A DNA stretch of 64,000 bases from Paralithodes platypus (lineage: Eukaryota; Arthropoda; Malacostraca; Decapoda; Lithodidae): NCBI GenBank assembly GCA_032716605.1, contig CM064505.1, positions 48,185,762 through 48,249,761 on the forward strand. The letters are read 5' to 3'. The notes beneath the pieces are model-generated. The model saw only the letters and a program-made list of their open reading frames with translations, did no database searches and had not been told where the DNA came from. Both the position numbers and the translations under genes were made by a program. Below, piece after piece: positions 27,220-36,988 of this stretch; the first letter of the stretch is position 1; each line of letters starts with the position of its first letter.

Positions 27220-29981
27220 CAGAGCTGGGAAACACAAACAAAAAATCTAGTCCACAAACTCAAATTTGCAAACCCAGAACATAATTTCCACAAACACAAA
27301 TCAGCAAACCTCGTGAAATTTCCGGTTCCCAAATGCAAATCAGCAAACGCAAACCTGTTTTTATTTGTTTTATTTAAACTACAGAACCAAGGGTAAATCA
27401 ATGGGTTGTTTATTATAGCGCACGGCCAGGTGTTGGGTAAATTGTTTTGTTACCGGCCGATGGCCGTGGGATACAAATTCTACAATATTGGTTGAGGGGG
27501 GCTTTGCCCCCTATCCCCAATGACTTATTGTCATCATCATATACAGTATATTATCAGCAGGGGCAAATAGTAGCAATACAAAAACAGTCAAATTAGAAAC
27601 GTATGTAACTGTGAGCGTGCGACTATGTAAACAAAGCGGATGGTGTGCCTGCTAACACAACTCTTACTTAAAGTTTAATAGGCCTACAGTTTATTTTAGT
27701 CTAGGTTAATGGAGCCCAAAAAACTTTTGTCCCACATTTTGTATGAGGAACTTAGGCCTACCCCGTTTTGGTTAGGTTTGGTTATCAACAAAAAAATATA
27801 TATAATATATAGGCTAGGCCTATAGATAGGCCACTTCGTTTGTCCGGCATAGGCAATTAAACGTTGGGGCGACTTATTTTCGGGGAGAGTCCTTGAGTAA
27901 TAATCAGTATTCGCAAATTTGCACCATTCGGGAGGAGGTACGCCAGATCACAGAGGTGCAAGGAGGTGATTCATTCGTGGCCACCCCTATGGGGATGGCA
28001 ATATAAATAGAATAGATAGGTCTACTTTAGATAGATTAAGTAATTTAATAGAAAGTAGAGTAGCCTAGGCCTATATTCATTATGATGCTCAGAATATAGG
28101 CCTAGCTTCAGATCAGAATAAAAATAAATTTTATTGTACATTTATATACTTTCAAAATTAACACTAGCCTAGCCTATTTGACACTAATAAAATGAGTCAG
28201 TGATTAGGCCTAGGCCTATATGTAATATTTAGCCTACATGCTTTGAGGCATTTTGATGGGATTAGGGTAACCTAATGAACTTAGCTTAGGTTAAGAAAAC
28301 ATTAATATAAATCAAATTAACTAACTAGGCCTAGCCTAACTGAAGTGAAGCGCCGCTATAGCCTAGCCTATTTCGCAAGTGAGACCATGAAATCACGCAC
28401 TAATAAAAATCGCACTAAATAGAAGTATCAATTCAAATGGAAATAAATCAATCGAGACAGTAGGATGTAATTACTCACCCATACGATTGAAATCGAGACC
28501 GTAGGCCTAGGCTAGGCTATGGAAATTTGTTAACTAGGCCACGAATATTAGGCCTAGCCTAGGCTTATAGCCTAACCGCTTCATTTTATATATATCGTTT
28601 ATAAAAGCCTTAACAGGTAAGACTAATGTACTATTCACTTCAAATACACCATAAGCTTTTCATATAGCCTATCTAATCATAAATAAAGACGACGCCTATC
28701 ATGTGGTCATGAACACGACGTGTGATAAACAATAACACTACAATATAGGCTATCCTAATTAAAGGGTTTTCGCATATTATATCTAATATTCGTCTTTATC
28801 GTAACTCAGCTCTCTACATCTCGGTATTAATGATATTTTGACAATATCCATATCCAAAAATAAATAATCTAGACTATTGATAATTAAAATATATTAGCTC
28901 AGGAGTGGATTCGATTATGATTTGTGAGAGTTACACAGTCGATCGATCGAATCTCTCCAGGTCTTCAAATATTTGTGTTTACATTTAAGCAATGTTTATT
29001 AACCTGACAAGCGCTAAATAGACCTAGGGGCTAGGGTAGTTATTTGTGCATTTCTAGCCTTGGATTCTGACAGAATTCGTTATATTTACAATATAGAGCA
29101 TTATTTGTTTTCGGTATGCTTTTATTTTACATATATGATGTATATATGAACCTTCAAGAGTGCTAAAATAAGTGGGAAAAGCATTTGGGTGGTGAAAAAC
29201 TAAGATATTGGCCACCCGGTCATAATCTCAGGCGAGAGAGAGCCACAGGCAACCCTCCTCTCTCGCTGTCTGTGAGGTAACTGAGACGAGCGGGGCGGTG
29301 TGGGCCGGTGTCTGGGTGTTGCATAACGATCTTTTCTGCAACCCACTTGTGCTACATTATCGCGGGAGAGAAAAATAACCGATAAATGATGATAATAAGA
29401 GGAAAAATAGGTGATAATTGAGGAGGGGAGGGAGGGGGGAAGGAGGGGAGGGGGGTGGGTGAGATTTACATGGATGAGTACTGGAGGGGAATTATCTCAC
29501 CTAGAGACAAATTCCTTTGTTTTGATAGGCCCTTTTTTTTATGGAAGGCTTTTTTTATGGTCTTGCTTCCGTGAGGCCTATCGCGTTCCCTATAGGAAGC
29601 CTTCCGTGAGGCCTATCGCGCTTGCCGGGTTAAGTAATCTGTATTATCATGTCTTCCTTAGCATTTTCACACATCAAAACACATACGAAAAATCACGAAA
29701 TATAGAAGGTACATTAGATTCCCGCATAACAAGAAGTAATTGGCTTGTTTTTTGGCGGGCCCTGGAAGTGTAGGGGCCGCAGGTCTGTGTTTAACACAGG
29801 TGGTGGGAACCAAATTTTGCGGACTCGAGGTTGGCAACATGGAGGTAGCCTACTTTCCAGAGCTACAAACCCGCAAATAGGCAGCCATTTTGGCGCCAAC
29901 GCTAATGCGCCACCAAAATGACACTTCCGCCATGGCGAAATTGGCTATTTGTGAAAGTGTTGGCGGAAGAGCCCAGCTCTG
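27220..29981. mobile_element. Non-autonomous hAT-like element
   Basis: Flanked by a perfect 8-bp duplication GTAATAAT (27,212-27,219 and 29,982-29,989). Ends are CAGAGCTGGG and its inverse CCCAGCTCTG; an 8-bp duplication with CAG-type ends is the hAT hallmark. No transposase ORF is present in 2.76 kb. The interior is rich in TAGGCCTA-type words, has AT-rich stretches and holds a TTAA MITE at 29,003-29,629. The left subterminal region repeats CAAACnCAAAT-like words (27,240-27,350). The 27.4-29.0 kb interior contains no supported gene. Confidence 0.85.
29003..29629 (+). mobile_element. MITE2 copy (TTAA-type) inside the hAT-like element
   Basis: 627 bp between TTAA at 28,999-29,002 and 29,630-29,633. 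Inverted ends CCTGACAAGCGC and GCGCTTGCCGGG. Contains a 21-bp motif repeated near 29,573 and 29,604 (GTGAGGCCTATCGCG core) and a GA-rich tract near 29,425-29,460. A second copy in opposite orientation is at 41,627-42,259. No coding capacity. Confidence 0.82.
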
Positions 29982-30147
29982 GTAATAATGCACAAAGCCC
30001 CAAGTGTGCATCTCCCTTCTCCGTGAAGGAAAACACACACTAAAAAAAAACTCATGAATGTAGCAGAAATCTGCAGAATATTGTACAAAACTCAACTATG
30101 AACATAATATGTCAACATAGGAATACAAAATTGTGGTTACTACTACA

Positions 30148-30713
30148 TTCCTCCCCAAAATATTTGATTTTACTATGCTAAAATCACCTAGGTATAAGAC
30201 ACACACAATCACTCATACTGTAATGTAAACCTAACCTTGTCACTGGTGTATGATGGTCACCTTTGAGTAGAAAAAAACCCTCAACATTTACGTTAAAATT
30301 TCCACTGAGAGGGGAAAAACTCCTAAGCTTGCATCTCAAGCCAGTGACAAAACCCTAGTGGAAATCCACAAAGTTGCCACAAGGAAAACAAGTGGGAAAA
30401 CCCACAATTACTATGGAAATCAAACTAACTGGTACTGTAAGGTGTATCAATACATCGATAATAAATTTAGAGATAATAGAAAAGAAATCCTAGTGATCCC
30501 GGCCGGTACTGTAAAAACCCCTCTTCTCTCGAGTGCGACATCTTAGGGTCCGTGCTCTTGAGTACGACGCCCTTGGAGTCCTCGAGTAGCAGCGCAGGCC
30601 AACAACACAACCTGTGTACAAAAATTTCGGCAGAATCATACGGAACACACTATATTCTATATCTCTCCTTACAATTAGTACAGTAAATCCTCAACTACAC
30701 AATTAATATTACA
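30148..30713 (-). other. Gypsy-3 3' noncoding region and polypurine tract
   Basis: The polypurine tract occupies about 30,148-30,160, adjoining the LTR. The remaining 550 bp between it and the RNase H stop shows no ORF. Confidence 0.6.
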
Positions 30714-31319
30714 CTACGTTGCAGTTGCTTCTCGAGCAGCACTGCCCTCCTCCCCACAGATGTCTTCACCACTTACTAGTCTGGACAGAAGATCCGCTCC
30801 AACATTGTCACTACCCTTGATGTACCAGACTGAAAAGGAGAATTGTTGGAGGAGCATTGCCCACCTCATTAGCCTAGCATTTGCATTCTTTGAGGTATGA
30901 AGACTGGTTAATGGCATATGATCAGTTTCTAAGGTAAATTTCTCCCCAAACAAGTAGAAGTAGTACTTTTTAACTCCTTCTACTACTGCAAGCAATTCCT
31001 TCTCAACAGTACTGTACTTAGATTCAGCTCCCTTGAGACGCCTGCTGTGGTATGCTATTGGGAAGAGTTTACCATCCTTATCTTGCATGAGGACTGCTCC
31101 CACAGCATCTTGTGACGCATCAGTACGCAGGACAAAGGGACATGAGAAATCTGCCAGATGTAAGATTGGTTGTTTAATGAGACAACCCTTTAGACATGTC
31201 AGTGCTTCTTCCTGTTCTGGGCCCCATGCAACTTTGTTGGGTGAGTGCTTCTTAACCAGGTCATACAAGGGAAGAGCTGCTGTGGCGAACTGGGGTATGA
31301 AATCCCGATAGTACCCCAC
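30714..31319 (-). CDS. Gypsy-3 RT C-terminus and RNase H
   Basis: Starts in the RT connection (MGYYRDFIPQFATAALPLYDLVKK, then WGPEQEEALTCLK). RNase H follows: FVLRTDASQDAVGAVL (first Asp), YHSRRLKGAESKYSTVEKELLAVVEGVKKYYFYL (Glu), TDHMPLTSL and NVGADLLSRL (final Asp motif). This is the C-terminal end of pol, since integrase is encoded upstream. An indel near 31,340 breaks it from the RT frame. Confidence 0.88.
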   Translation of the reverse strand: MGYYRDFIPQFATAALPLYDLVKKHSPNKVAWGPEQEEALTCLKGCLIKQPILHLADFSCPFVLRTDASQDAVGAVLMQDKDGKLFPIAYHSRRLKGAESKYSTVEKELLAVVEGVKKYYFYLFGEKFTLETDHMPLTSLHTSKNANARLMRWAMLLQQFSFSVWYIKGSDNVGADLLSRLVSGEDICGEEGSAAREATAT

Positions 31320-31359
31320 TAGACCTAGGAATGCCCTTACCTGTTTTTTCGTTGTAGGC

Positions 31360-32283
31360 CTAGGTGCGTCTCGTACGAATCTTGGTTATCTTGTCGTCTT
31401 GACACCCGCAAAATCCATCTCCTACCACGTGCCCTAAGTACTGTACTTGTGACTGACCTACTTCGCATTTACTGGGCTTCACTGTCAGATTGAACTTACG
31501 CAACTTACTCAACACCTTGTCCAGTAGTTGTAAGTGCTCGCTGAATGTTGATGAATGCACCAGGACATCATCCACGAAGATCTCCACGCCTGGTATGTCC
31601 AGCAGAACCTTACGCATCATCCGGTTGAACACTGCAGGTGAGTTAGTGAGACCAAGTGGCAGCACAGTGTATTGGTACAGACCATCAGGTGTTCCAAAAG
31701 CTGTGATCTTACGACTAGCAGAGTCTAAGGGTATCTGGAAGAAACCCTTCGTCATATCAAACTTTGAGAAGAAACTTGATCCTGCAAGACAGGCGAAGAT
31801 GGTACATGGGTCACACATGGGTTCAGCGTCCACCTTCGTTAACGCATTCACCCTGCGATAATCCCCACAAATACGCACCCCACCGTCCTTCTTACTTACG
31901 ACTACCATTGGACTACAGTATGAGGATGACGACTTCTCGATGATGCCTGCAGCCTCCATCTCTCGTATCTCCTTTCTTACCCGATCCTGTAGTCGAAGAG
32001 GGATAGGGTACGGCTTGATTCTCACAGGGACCGTGCTGTTAAACTCGATGGTGTGACTCTCTACTCTAGCAATATCTGGCTTATCAGAGAACACGTCACC
32101 ATACTTACCAAGGAGAGAATCCAGCTGACATCTTTCCTGGTCTGACAAACCTGAGCCACGTTGCACCTGCGTGAGATCTTCCTCCTGCCTATGTTTAGCT
32201 GTCGCAGGACCATCACCTTCACTCTCCATGATCACTGCTGCAGCACTGGTAATGGTGTCTGACTTACCATATATATTGCCCAC
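31360..32283 (-). CDS. Gypsy-3 reverse transcriptase
   Basis: Pre-RT block CQLDSLLGKYGDVFSDKPD, PVRIKPYPIP, AAGIIEKSSSSYCSPMVVV, GVRICGDYRRVNALT, FFSKFDMTKGFFQIPL, QYTVLPLGLTNSPAVF and catalytic VEIFVDDVLVHS (VDD). Terminal residues after VQYLGHVVGDG are frameshifted. The frame overlaps the end of the integrase frame by 20 bp, confirming that IN is directly upstream of RT. Confidence 0.9.
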   Translation of the reverse strand: MGNIYGKSDTITSAAAVIMESEGDGPATAKHRQEEDLTQVQRGSGLSDQERCQLDSLLGKYGDVFSDKPDIARVESHTIEFNSTVPVRIKPYPIPLRLQDRVRKEIREMEAAGIIEKSSSSYCSPMVVVSKKDGGVRICGDYRRVNALTKVDAEPMCDPCTIFACLAGSSFFSKFDMTKGFFQIPLDSASRKITAFGTPDGLYQYTVLPLGLTNSPAVFNRMMRKVLLDIPGVEIFVDDVLVHSSTFSEHLQLLDKVLSKLRKFNLTVKPSKCEVGQSQVQYLGHVVGDGFCGCQDDKITKIRTRRT

Positions 32284-32818
32284 GCACCAAGTCTAGGGTA
32301 TCTAACATCTCAGGAGTTACAACCTTATTGCTGTGAAGGGACAGTGCCGCTCCACTTACCTCTCGTTGGTGATACTCCTTCAACATGTTGATGTGGAATC
32401 GTTTCTGATGATCCCCCATCTGGACTACGTACTGGGAGTCAGACACACGCTCAGTGATCACGTAGGGGCCTTTCCACTGCGCTAGCAACTTATTGTTAGC
32501 TGTAGGCAAGAGGAGCAAGCACCGACTACCTGGGTCTAACCTACGTACCTTAGCTTTCTTGTCGAAATAGCACTTTTGAACCTCCTGTGCCTTGGTCAAT
32601 TCCTGCCTAGCTAAATCACATGTGGATTGTAGCCTCTCTGCAAGATCAAGAACATATGTATAGGTGGTTTTTACCTCAGTGTCGGGTACCTCATCATCCC
32701 AAAGTTCCCTCAAGACTTGTAATGGGCCACGAACTACACGCCCATAGACTAACTTAAAGGGAGAGAACTTCAGTGAACTCTGGGGGAGCCTCCCGGTACG
32801 CGAAAAGCAATGGGGCAA
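32264..32818 (-). CDS. Gypsy-3 integrase C-terminal domain
   Basis: FSPFKLVYGRVVRGPLQVL is the end of the catalytic core (the usual SPFELVYGR block). The GPY/F-type domain follows: LLAQWKGPYVITERVSDSQYVVQM and FHINMLKEYHQRE. It continues the integrase frame above after an indel in an A-tract near 32,865, and runs into RT. Confidence 0.88.
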   Translation of the reverse strand: MPHCFSRTGRLPQSSLKFSPFKLVYGRVVRGPLQVLRELWDDEVPDTEVKTTYTYVLDLAERLQSTCDLARQELTKAQEVQKCYFDKKAKVRRLDPGSRCLLLLPTANNKLLAQWKGPYVITERVSDSQYVVQMGDHQKRFHINMLKEYHQREVSGAALSLHSNKVVTPEMLDTLDLVRGQYIW

Positions 32819-32851
32819 CGAAGCGAGGCCACTCCTTTGGTTGGTCAGCCA

Positions 32852-33604
32852 TCATCCGCCGCAAAAAAAATTCAAAGTTCCATTGAACCTCTCACAAAGG
32901 CCATTACACTGTGGATGGTACGGTGTTGTCCTAAGGCCCTTGACAGACAATAACCGGAGTACCTCCTCCATCATTCCAGAAGTGAACTGTGTACCCCTGT
33001 CACTCAACACTTCCTTGGGAATACCTACCCTACAGAATATCTCTAGTATGGCCTCGGCAACTGTGGTTGTCTCGATATCCTTCAGCGCCACAGCCTCGGC
33101 CCACCTTGACGCGAAATCGACCAGAGTAAGTATATACCTTGCTCCGTTACTGGCTCTAGGGTTGATTGGACCTACAATGTCAACCGCAACTCGTTCGAAG
33201 GGACTAGAAATAATAGGCAAAGGTTTGAGCAACGCAGGCTTGACACTACCTCGGTTACAAGTCTTCTGGCACACATCGCACGAACGGATCCACCTATAGA
33301 CATCTGCTGATATGCCAGGCCAGTAAAACTCTGCCTGAACTCGTTCCTCTGTTTTCTGTTTACCCATGTGACCTCCGAGCGCGGACTCATGTCCTAGCTT
33401 AACCACTGCCTCACGGTACTTCTTTGGGACCACAAACTGCCATTGTTCCTCGCCGTTGGAAAATTGTACGACCCGGTAGATCCGACCCTTCTTGCGAGCA
33501 AACTTACACTTACGACCATGAGCTTCTAAGACTATGCTTTTCTCGAACACTACCCAATGTCTTGTCCGACTGCTGCTCTTGAACAACATCGTGACTCTGG
33601 GCAA
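32852..33604 (-). CDS. Gypsy-3 integrase zinc-binding and catalytic domains
   Basis: H2C2 finger: LGHESALGGHMGKQKT ... CDVCQKTC at residues about 80-122. DDE core: ERVAVDIVGPINP (first Asp), LSDRGTQF (second Asp, DRGTQF), and YHPQCNGLCERFNGTL (Glu) near the end. All three catalytic acids are present. Stops at LNFFCGG through a slip in the poly(A) at about 32,865; the C-terminal domain follows in the next frame. Confidence 0.9.
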   Translation of the reverse strand: MPRVTMLFKSSSRTRHWVVFEKSIVLEAHGRKCKFARKKGRIYRVVQFSNGEEQWQFVVPKKYREAVVKLGHESALGGHMGKQKTEERVQAEFYWPGISADVYRWIRSCDVCQKTCNRGSVKPALLKPLPIISSPFERVAVDIVGPINPRASNGARYILTLVDFASRWAEAVALKDIETTTVAEAILEIFCRVGIPKEVLSDRGTQFTSGMMEEVLRLLSVKGLRTTPYHPQCNGLCERFNGTLNFFCGG

Positions 33605-33747
33605 GCTCTTTGGAAGTCGAGACGGACAATGGCTTAGAACTTACCTTAGCCTTGGCAGCACTCCTGGTAACTGCCGCCGCACCTGTTTGCGTCGCTACGT
33701 CATTTCTGGGGCCAAAACTAGCACCTGGGATATTTCCGACAATAAAA

Positions 33748-33957
33748 TCATAATATAGGATCCTTCATCACTGCTGTAATCGTCCAACCTGAGAAGAATG
33801 GGGAGTCGACCTCTACACAAGCTTCGGGAACAATCACCACGGTACCATCGATCATGCGGACATGGATCCACTTACCTGTGAACTGGTTGTCACCTACCAA
33901 GGAGTCACGCACAATGCAACCCGAAGACCCGTTGTCCCTCAGCACTTCGACCGACAC
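33748..33957 (-). pseudogene. Gypsy-3 protease remnant
   Basis: SVEVLRDNGSSGCIVRDSLVG has the shape of a gypsy retropepsin active site (usually DTG or DSG); here it reads DNG, which would abolish the usual active-site Thr/Ser. IHVRMIDGTVVIVPEACVEVDSPFFSGW follows as the strand region and WTITAVMKDPIL leads into the inter-domain linker. Position between gag and integrase supports the call. Confidence 0.65.
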
Positions 33958-34367
33958 CCCACCTACAGTACCTGGCTGGACAAGGAACCTAGTCTGACTA
34001 CCAAGTACACTGGCAGAACCCGATACTAGCCCTAGTCATAAATCATGGCCTGGATCATGTGTTACAGCCTGAGTCTTATCCTGTTCTGTGACCTGATTCA
34101 CAGCTGCAGAATCCTGCTGACGGCCTCTCCAAGATCTCCACCGACCTGTGTTGCTTGAACCTGATGCATTTGATCCCCGAAACTGGTTAGTATGAGTGTG
34201 AGTGGGTTGAGCGTGAGACTTACCTTGACCCTTTTGATTTACCGGTACCTGCTGCTTGGCTGTCTCAGAGGAAACCTGATTTCTTTACCTTTGTGCCAGG
34301 TCTTCCTCCTCTGATACCCGTGGGCTTCAAAGAAGGCGTCAGCCTCAGCTGCCATACCCTGAACTGT

Positions 34368-34622
34368 TTATACCTTATTTATTTTGAACTGTGCGACCAG
34401 TTCAGTGGAAGCAGACTTCTCAAACTGGGTTCGCAGCATGAGATCTCTCAGACTATCCCTGGTGTCAGGGGTCTGGTCTTTCTTCACCCAAACATCCAGG
34501 AAACCCTCTAGCCTTGCGAGATACTGCGTAGCTGTCTCCTTCTCCCCCAACATAGCCTGAAGATACTGCATCCTAGCCGCCTGAGATGTTAGACCATACG
34601 CCTCCAACAAGGTGTCTCTCAT
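34368..34622 (-). pseudogene. Gypsy-3 gag, C-terminal half
   Basis: Gag capsid C-terminal domain style: LLEAYGLTSQAARMQYLQAML, ATQYLARLEGFLDVWVKK, RDSLRDLMLRTQFEKSASTELVAQ, similar to SCAN-like capsid folds. Linked to the N-terminal half by an indel near 34,625. Sequence from 34,367 to 33,960 continues as a degenerate gag/protease linker with a Gln/Ser-rich stretch and no zinc knuckle. Confidence 0.72.
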
Positions 34623-35089
34623 CCCGTCGTAGGTGCACCAAACAAGGACAAAAACTGCAGATCCTTCGTAGTGGCATCAAGATTATATTTGTCAGAGAAA
34701 CGTTCGAAACTATGAATGAAAGGCTCTATGTCTTCACCCTCCTTGTACATAGGAAGCTTGATACGAGGCAGGACCCTCGAAGCCTCACCAGACCCATGGG
34801 ACCGAGACCCAGTCTGAATCAGTTCAAGCTGACGTGTGTGTTCACGTTCGACTTCAGCTGCTGATGCTGCAGCTTGATATTCAGCCATGGCTCGCTCATG
34901 GTCACGCACCGCCTGTGCTTCCTCTCTTACAAGCCTACGGTTCTCCCATTCCTTATCTTTACGGGACTGTACATATTCCGTCAAAGACTGATTAGTCAGA
35001 CCCAAATCCTTGCCTTCTTCGTAGAATACCTGAATAGGAATAGTTGCCATTGCTGCAAAATTATAGTGGCAAAAGTAAATGTTATTCAC
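34619..35089 (-). CDS. Gypsy-3 gag, N-terminal half
   Basis: The likely start is the internal ATG at 35,048-35,050 (MATIPIQVFYEEGKDLGL). A coiled-coil-prone charged segment follows (SRKDKEWENRRLVREEAQAVRDHERAMAE split by short gaps), then LPMYKEGEDIEPFIHSFERF, the capsid entry block of gypsy gags. Ends at an indel; the capsid continues at 34,622. Confidence 0.75.
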   Translation of the reverse strand: MNNIYFCHYNFAAMATIPIQVFYEEGKDLGLTNQSLTEYVQSRKDKEWENRRLVREEAQAVRDHERAMAEYQAAASAAEVEREHTRQLELIQTGSRSHGSGEASRVLPRIKLPMYKEGEDIEPFIHSFERFSDKYNLDATTKDLQFLSLFGAPTTG

Positions 35090-35096
35090 TAACCTA

Positions 35097-35370
35097 TCAG
35101 GAGAGGATGCGTAGCCTCACTCGAGAATATAAATGCACTAAAAATAAAATCACATGGAGAAATATAATACACTTATCAGGAGAGGATGCGGAGCCTCACT
35201 CGAGGAAAAAAATGCACTAAATTAAAATCACAAGGAAATTAATACACTTATCACGAGAGGATGCGTAGCCTCACTCGAGAAAAAAGAAATGCACTAAAAA
35301 TAAAATCACGAGAGGATGCTTAGCCTTACTCGAGAAAACAAAAATGCACAAAATAACATGGAGAAATATC
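35097..35370. repeat. Tandem repeat in Gypsy-3 leader
   Basis: Four copies of a unit containing GAGAGGATGCGTAGCC then TCACTCGAG, starting near 35,100, 35,178, 35,255 and 35,310, separated by AATGCACTAAA-type spacers; the last unit is shorter. It lies in the 5' leader between PBS and gag, where packaging signals of LTR elements are usually found. Confidence 0.75.
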
Positions 35371-35504
35371 ATTCACAAAAATCACATGGGAAAATAGGCC
35401 TAGCAATTGCACAAAAACCCCTAAATCACATGGAAAAACAATTATTTTAGCCTAACTGCACAAAATCACAAATCAAAAGCTAGCCGTCCAGATCAGGTCC
35501 TGGT

Positions 35505-35515
35505 CACGGTCGCCA
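35505..35515 (-). other. Gypsy-3 primer-binding site
   Basis: TGGCGACCGTG on the minus strand, two bases after the LTR end (ACA then AG). The TGG start fits pairing with a tRNA CCA end. The tRNA species was not determined. Confidence 0.65.
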
Positions 35516-35517
35516 CT

Positions 35518-35748
35518 TGTCACGGGGTGGAAATTATCTTCATTTATATAACCCTTCCCCTGATCTTATGAATTTTATGTAAAGCCTCAGTGAGCGATAC
35601 ACAACTGCTGTATGCAGTAGAAATGCATAATTTTATTTATTATAGAGGTTACCTGATATGGGGACAACTGGCTTGATAATTAGCCTAATAACATGTGTAC
35701 AGCCTATAACCTAGCATATAAAGGTATAAATATCATCATAGTTATTAA
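35518..35748 (-). repeat. Gypsy-3 5' LTR, first segment
   Basis: Matches 26,482-26,715 closely. Cut at TTAA (35,745-35,748) by MITE1. Other segments of this LTR are at 43,580-43,719 (inverted) and 44,434-44,737. Confidence 0.85.
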
Positions 35749-36100
35749 CCTAAGAAGTGCGCATGGGGGGTATGAGACACCACACTCCTGTGCTGACGTA
35801 TTTGAGCTGTTCCCATCACTAACATCGTTATTTTACCATAAATAGCATTAATACTTATCCATATGCGCCTATTATAGGTTGATTATAAAGGTATTAACCT
35901 GTTACAACAATAAAACAAGTGGAAACAGTGTTTGGATGGTCAAAATCGGCGATACAGGCCGGGAGTTACATAATGTATGGCTGAGGCAACCTCCTTGCCC
36001 TCCACCCCTCCCCTTGTTTGGAGAGACACTGTTCCGCAATAATCTCTCTCTCGCTCTTTCCCACGCTTGGTAACAGTGATGACAACGCCCTGCTACCAAC

Positions 36101-36988
36101 TTGCTAATGTTAGCACAAAAATTAACCACAGAATTTGCTTTGCAAGAGAGGCTGGAGAATGTTGAGCTCGAGGTCCAATCTCTCAAGGATGAGAACTTAG
36201 CATTGAAGATGGCATTTGAGGAAAACAAAAATGCCACTGGTGTAGGAAACCCGGACTCTTCCTGGAAGGTGGCATCTTCAAGAGGAATGAAATTAACCTT
36301 CCAGAAGCAGTATGTGACTGTTAAAAACAAGTATAGCGCCCTGGATGACGAGTGTGATGGCAGTGAAGGGGGAAAGGAGGAAGGAGATGACCCGTCTTAC
36401 AGCGGGGCAGTGAGAGGGGAGGGGAGGAAATCTGCAGCTACTTCTGCTGCTTCTACTTCTGCTACAGGCCGGCAACAAAAAACAGCTAAGTCTATTTTAA
36501 TTGTAGGGGATTCAATGGTTAAATACCTTGGCAGGGCTACTAACACACATGTTGGTAAAGTTGTCTGTCTGCCTGGTGCCGGAGTCGAGAGGGTGGCAGA
36601 AAAGCTAGATGGTGTCATGGAAGCGAGTGGAGAGGACCCCATCATCTTCCTCAACGCAGGGAGCAACGACATTTGGAAATGCAGGACTGAGGAGTTGCTC
36701 ACCACGTACCAGGAAATGTTGGAGAGGATCAAGGAGAAGGGTGGAGTTCCTGTGGTACACAGTATCCTACCAAGAAGAGGGGTAAGGAAGGAATGGTCCT
36801 CCAGGGCTATTGGTGTAAATAGCCGGCTGGAGAAGTATTGCAAGGCAAATACTATTCCATTCCTGGATAACTGGACCCTCTTTTATGGTAAGGATGAACT
36901 GTATGCCCAGGATGGAGTACATCTCTCTCGACTAGGAGTTTCGACCTTAGCCAGCTCACTCGACAAGTTTGTTGCGGGGTTTTGTTAA
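36101..36988 (+). CDS. LINE E ORF1 with coiled coil and SGNH (GDSL-type) esterase domain
   Basis: Residues about 10-45 form a coiled coil (ERLENVELEVQSLKDENLAL). After an acidic linker, residues about 128-295 are an SGNH hydrolase: SILIVGDSMVKYLG (Ser), a glycine-bearing LPGAGVERV, FLNAGSNDIWK (GxND) and the terminal DGVHLSRLG (Asp and His). All four blocks are present, so the fold may be catalytic. Esterase domains are an established feature of CR1 ORF1. The displayed ATG and first ten or so codons come from flanking MITE1 sequence, not from the LINE, so the true N-terminus is lost. Confidence 0.88.
   Translation: MLMLAQKLTTEFALQERLENVELEVQSLKDENLALKMAFEENKNATGVGNPDSSWKVASSRGMKLTFQKQYVTVKNKYSALDDECDGSEGGKEEGDDPSYSGAVRGEGRKSAATSAASTSATGRQQKTAKSILIVGDSMVKYLGRATNTHVGKVVCLPGAGVERVAEKLDGVMEASGEDPIIFLNAGSNDIWKCRTEELLTTYQEMLERIKEKGGVPVVHSILPRRGVRKEWSSRAIGVNSRLEKYCKANTIPFLDNWTLFYGKDELYAQDGVHLSRLGVSTLASSLDKFVAGFC

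Larger units (their letters stand above)
26482..30147 (-). repeat. Gypsy-3 3' LTR, with hAT insertion
   Basis: The plus strand starts TGTCACGGGG and ends CTACTACA, so it has TG..CA ends in either orientation. LTR sequence is 26,482-27,219 and 29,990-30,147. The 5' LTR copy matches its first part at 35,518-35,748 and its last part at 44,434-44,737. The right flank is TTCCTCCCCAAAA, which read on the minus strand is the polypurine tract TTTTGGGGAGGAA immediately before the LTR. Confidence 0.85.

Noticed and set aside
27400..29000. Possible host gene or transposase in the TAGGCCTA-rich DNA
   Set aside because: No open frame above about 70 codons and no motif; interior of the hAT-like element.
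35097..35370. CRISPR-like spaced repeats
   Set aside because: Spacers are themselves similar and the array lies in a eukaryotic LTR element leader; an ordinary tandem repeat.
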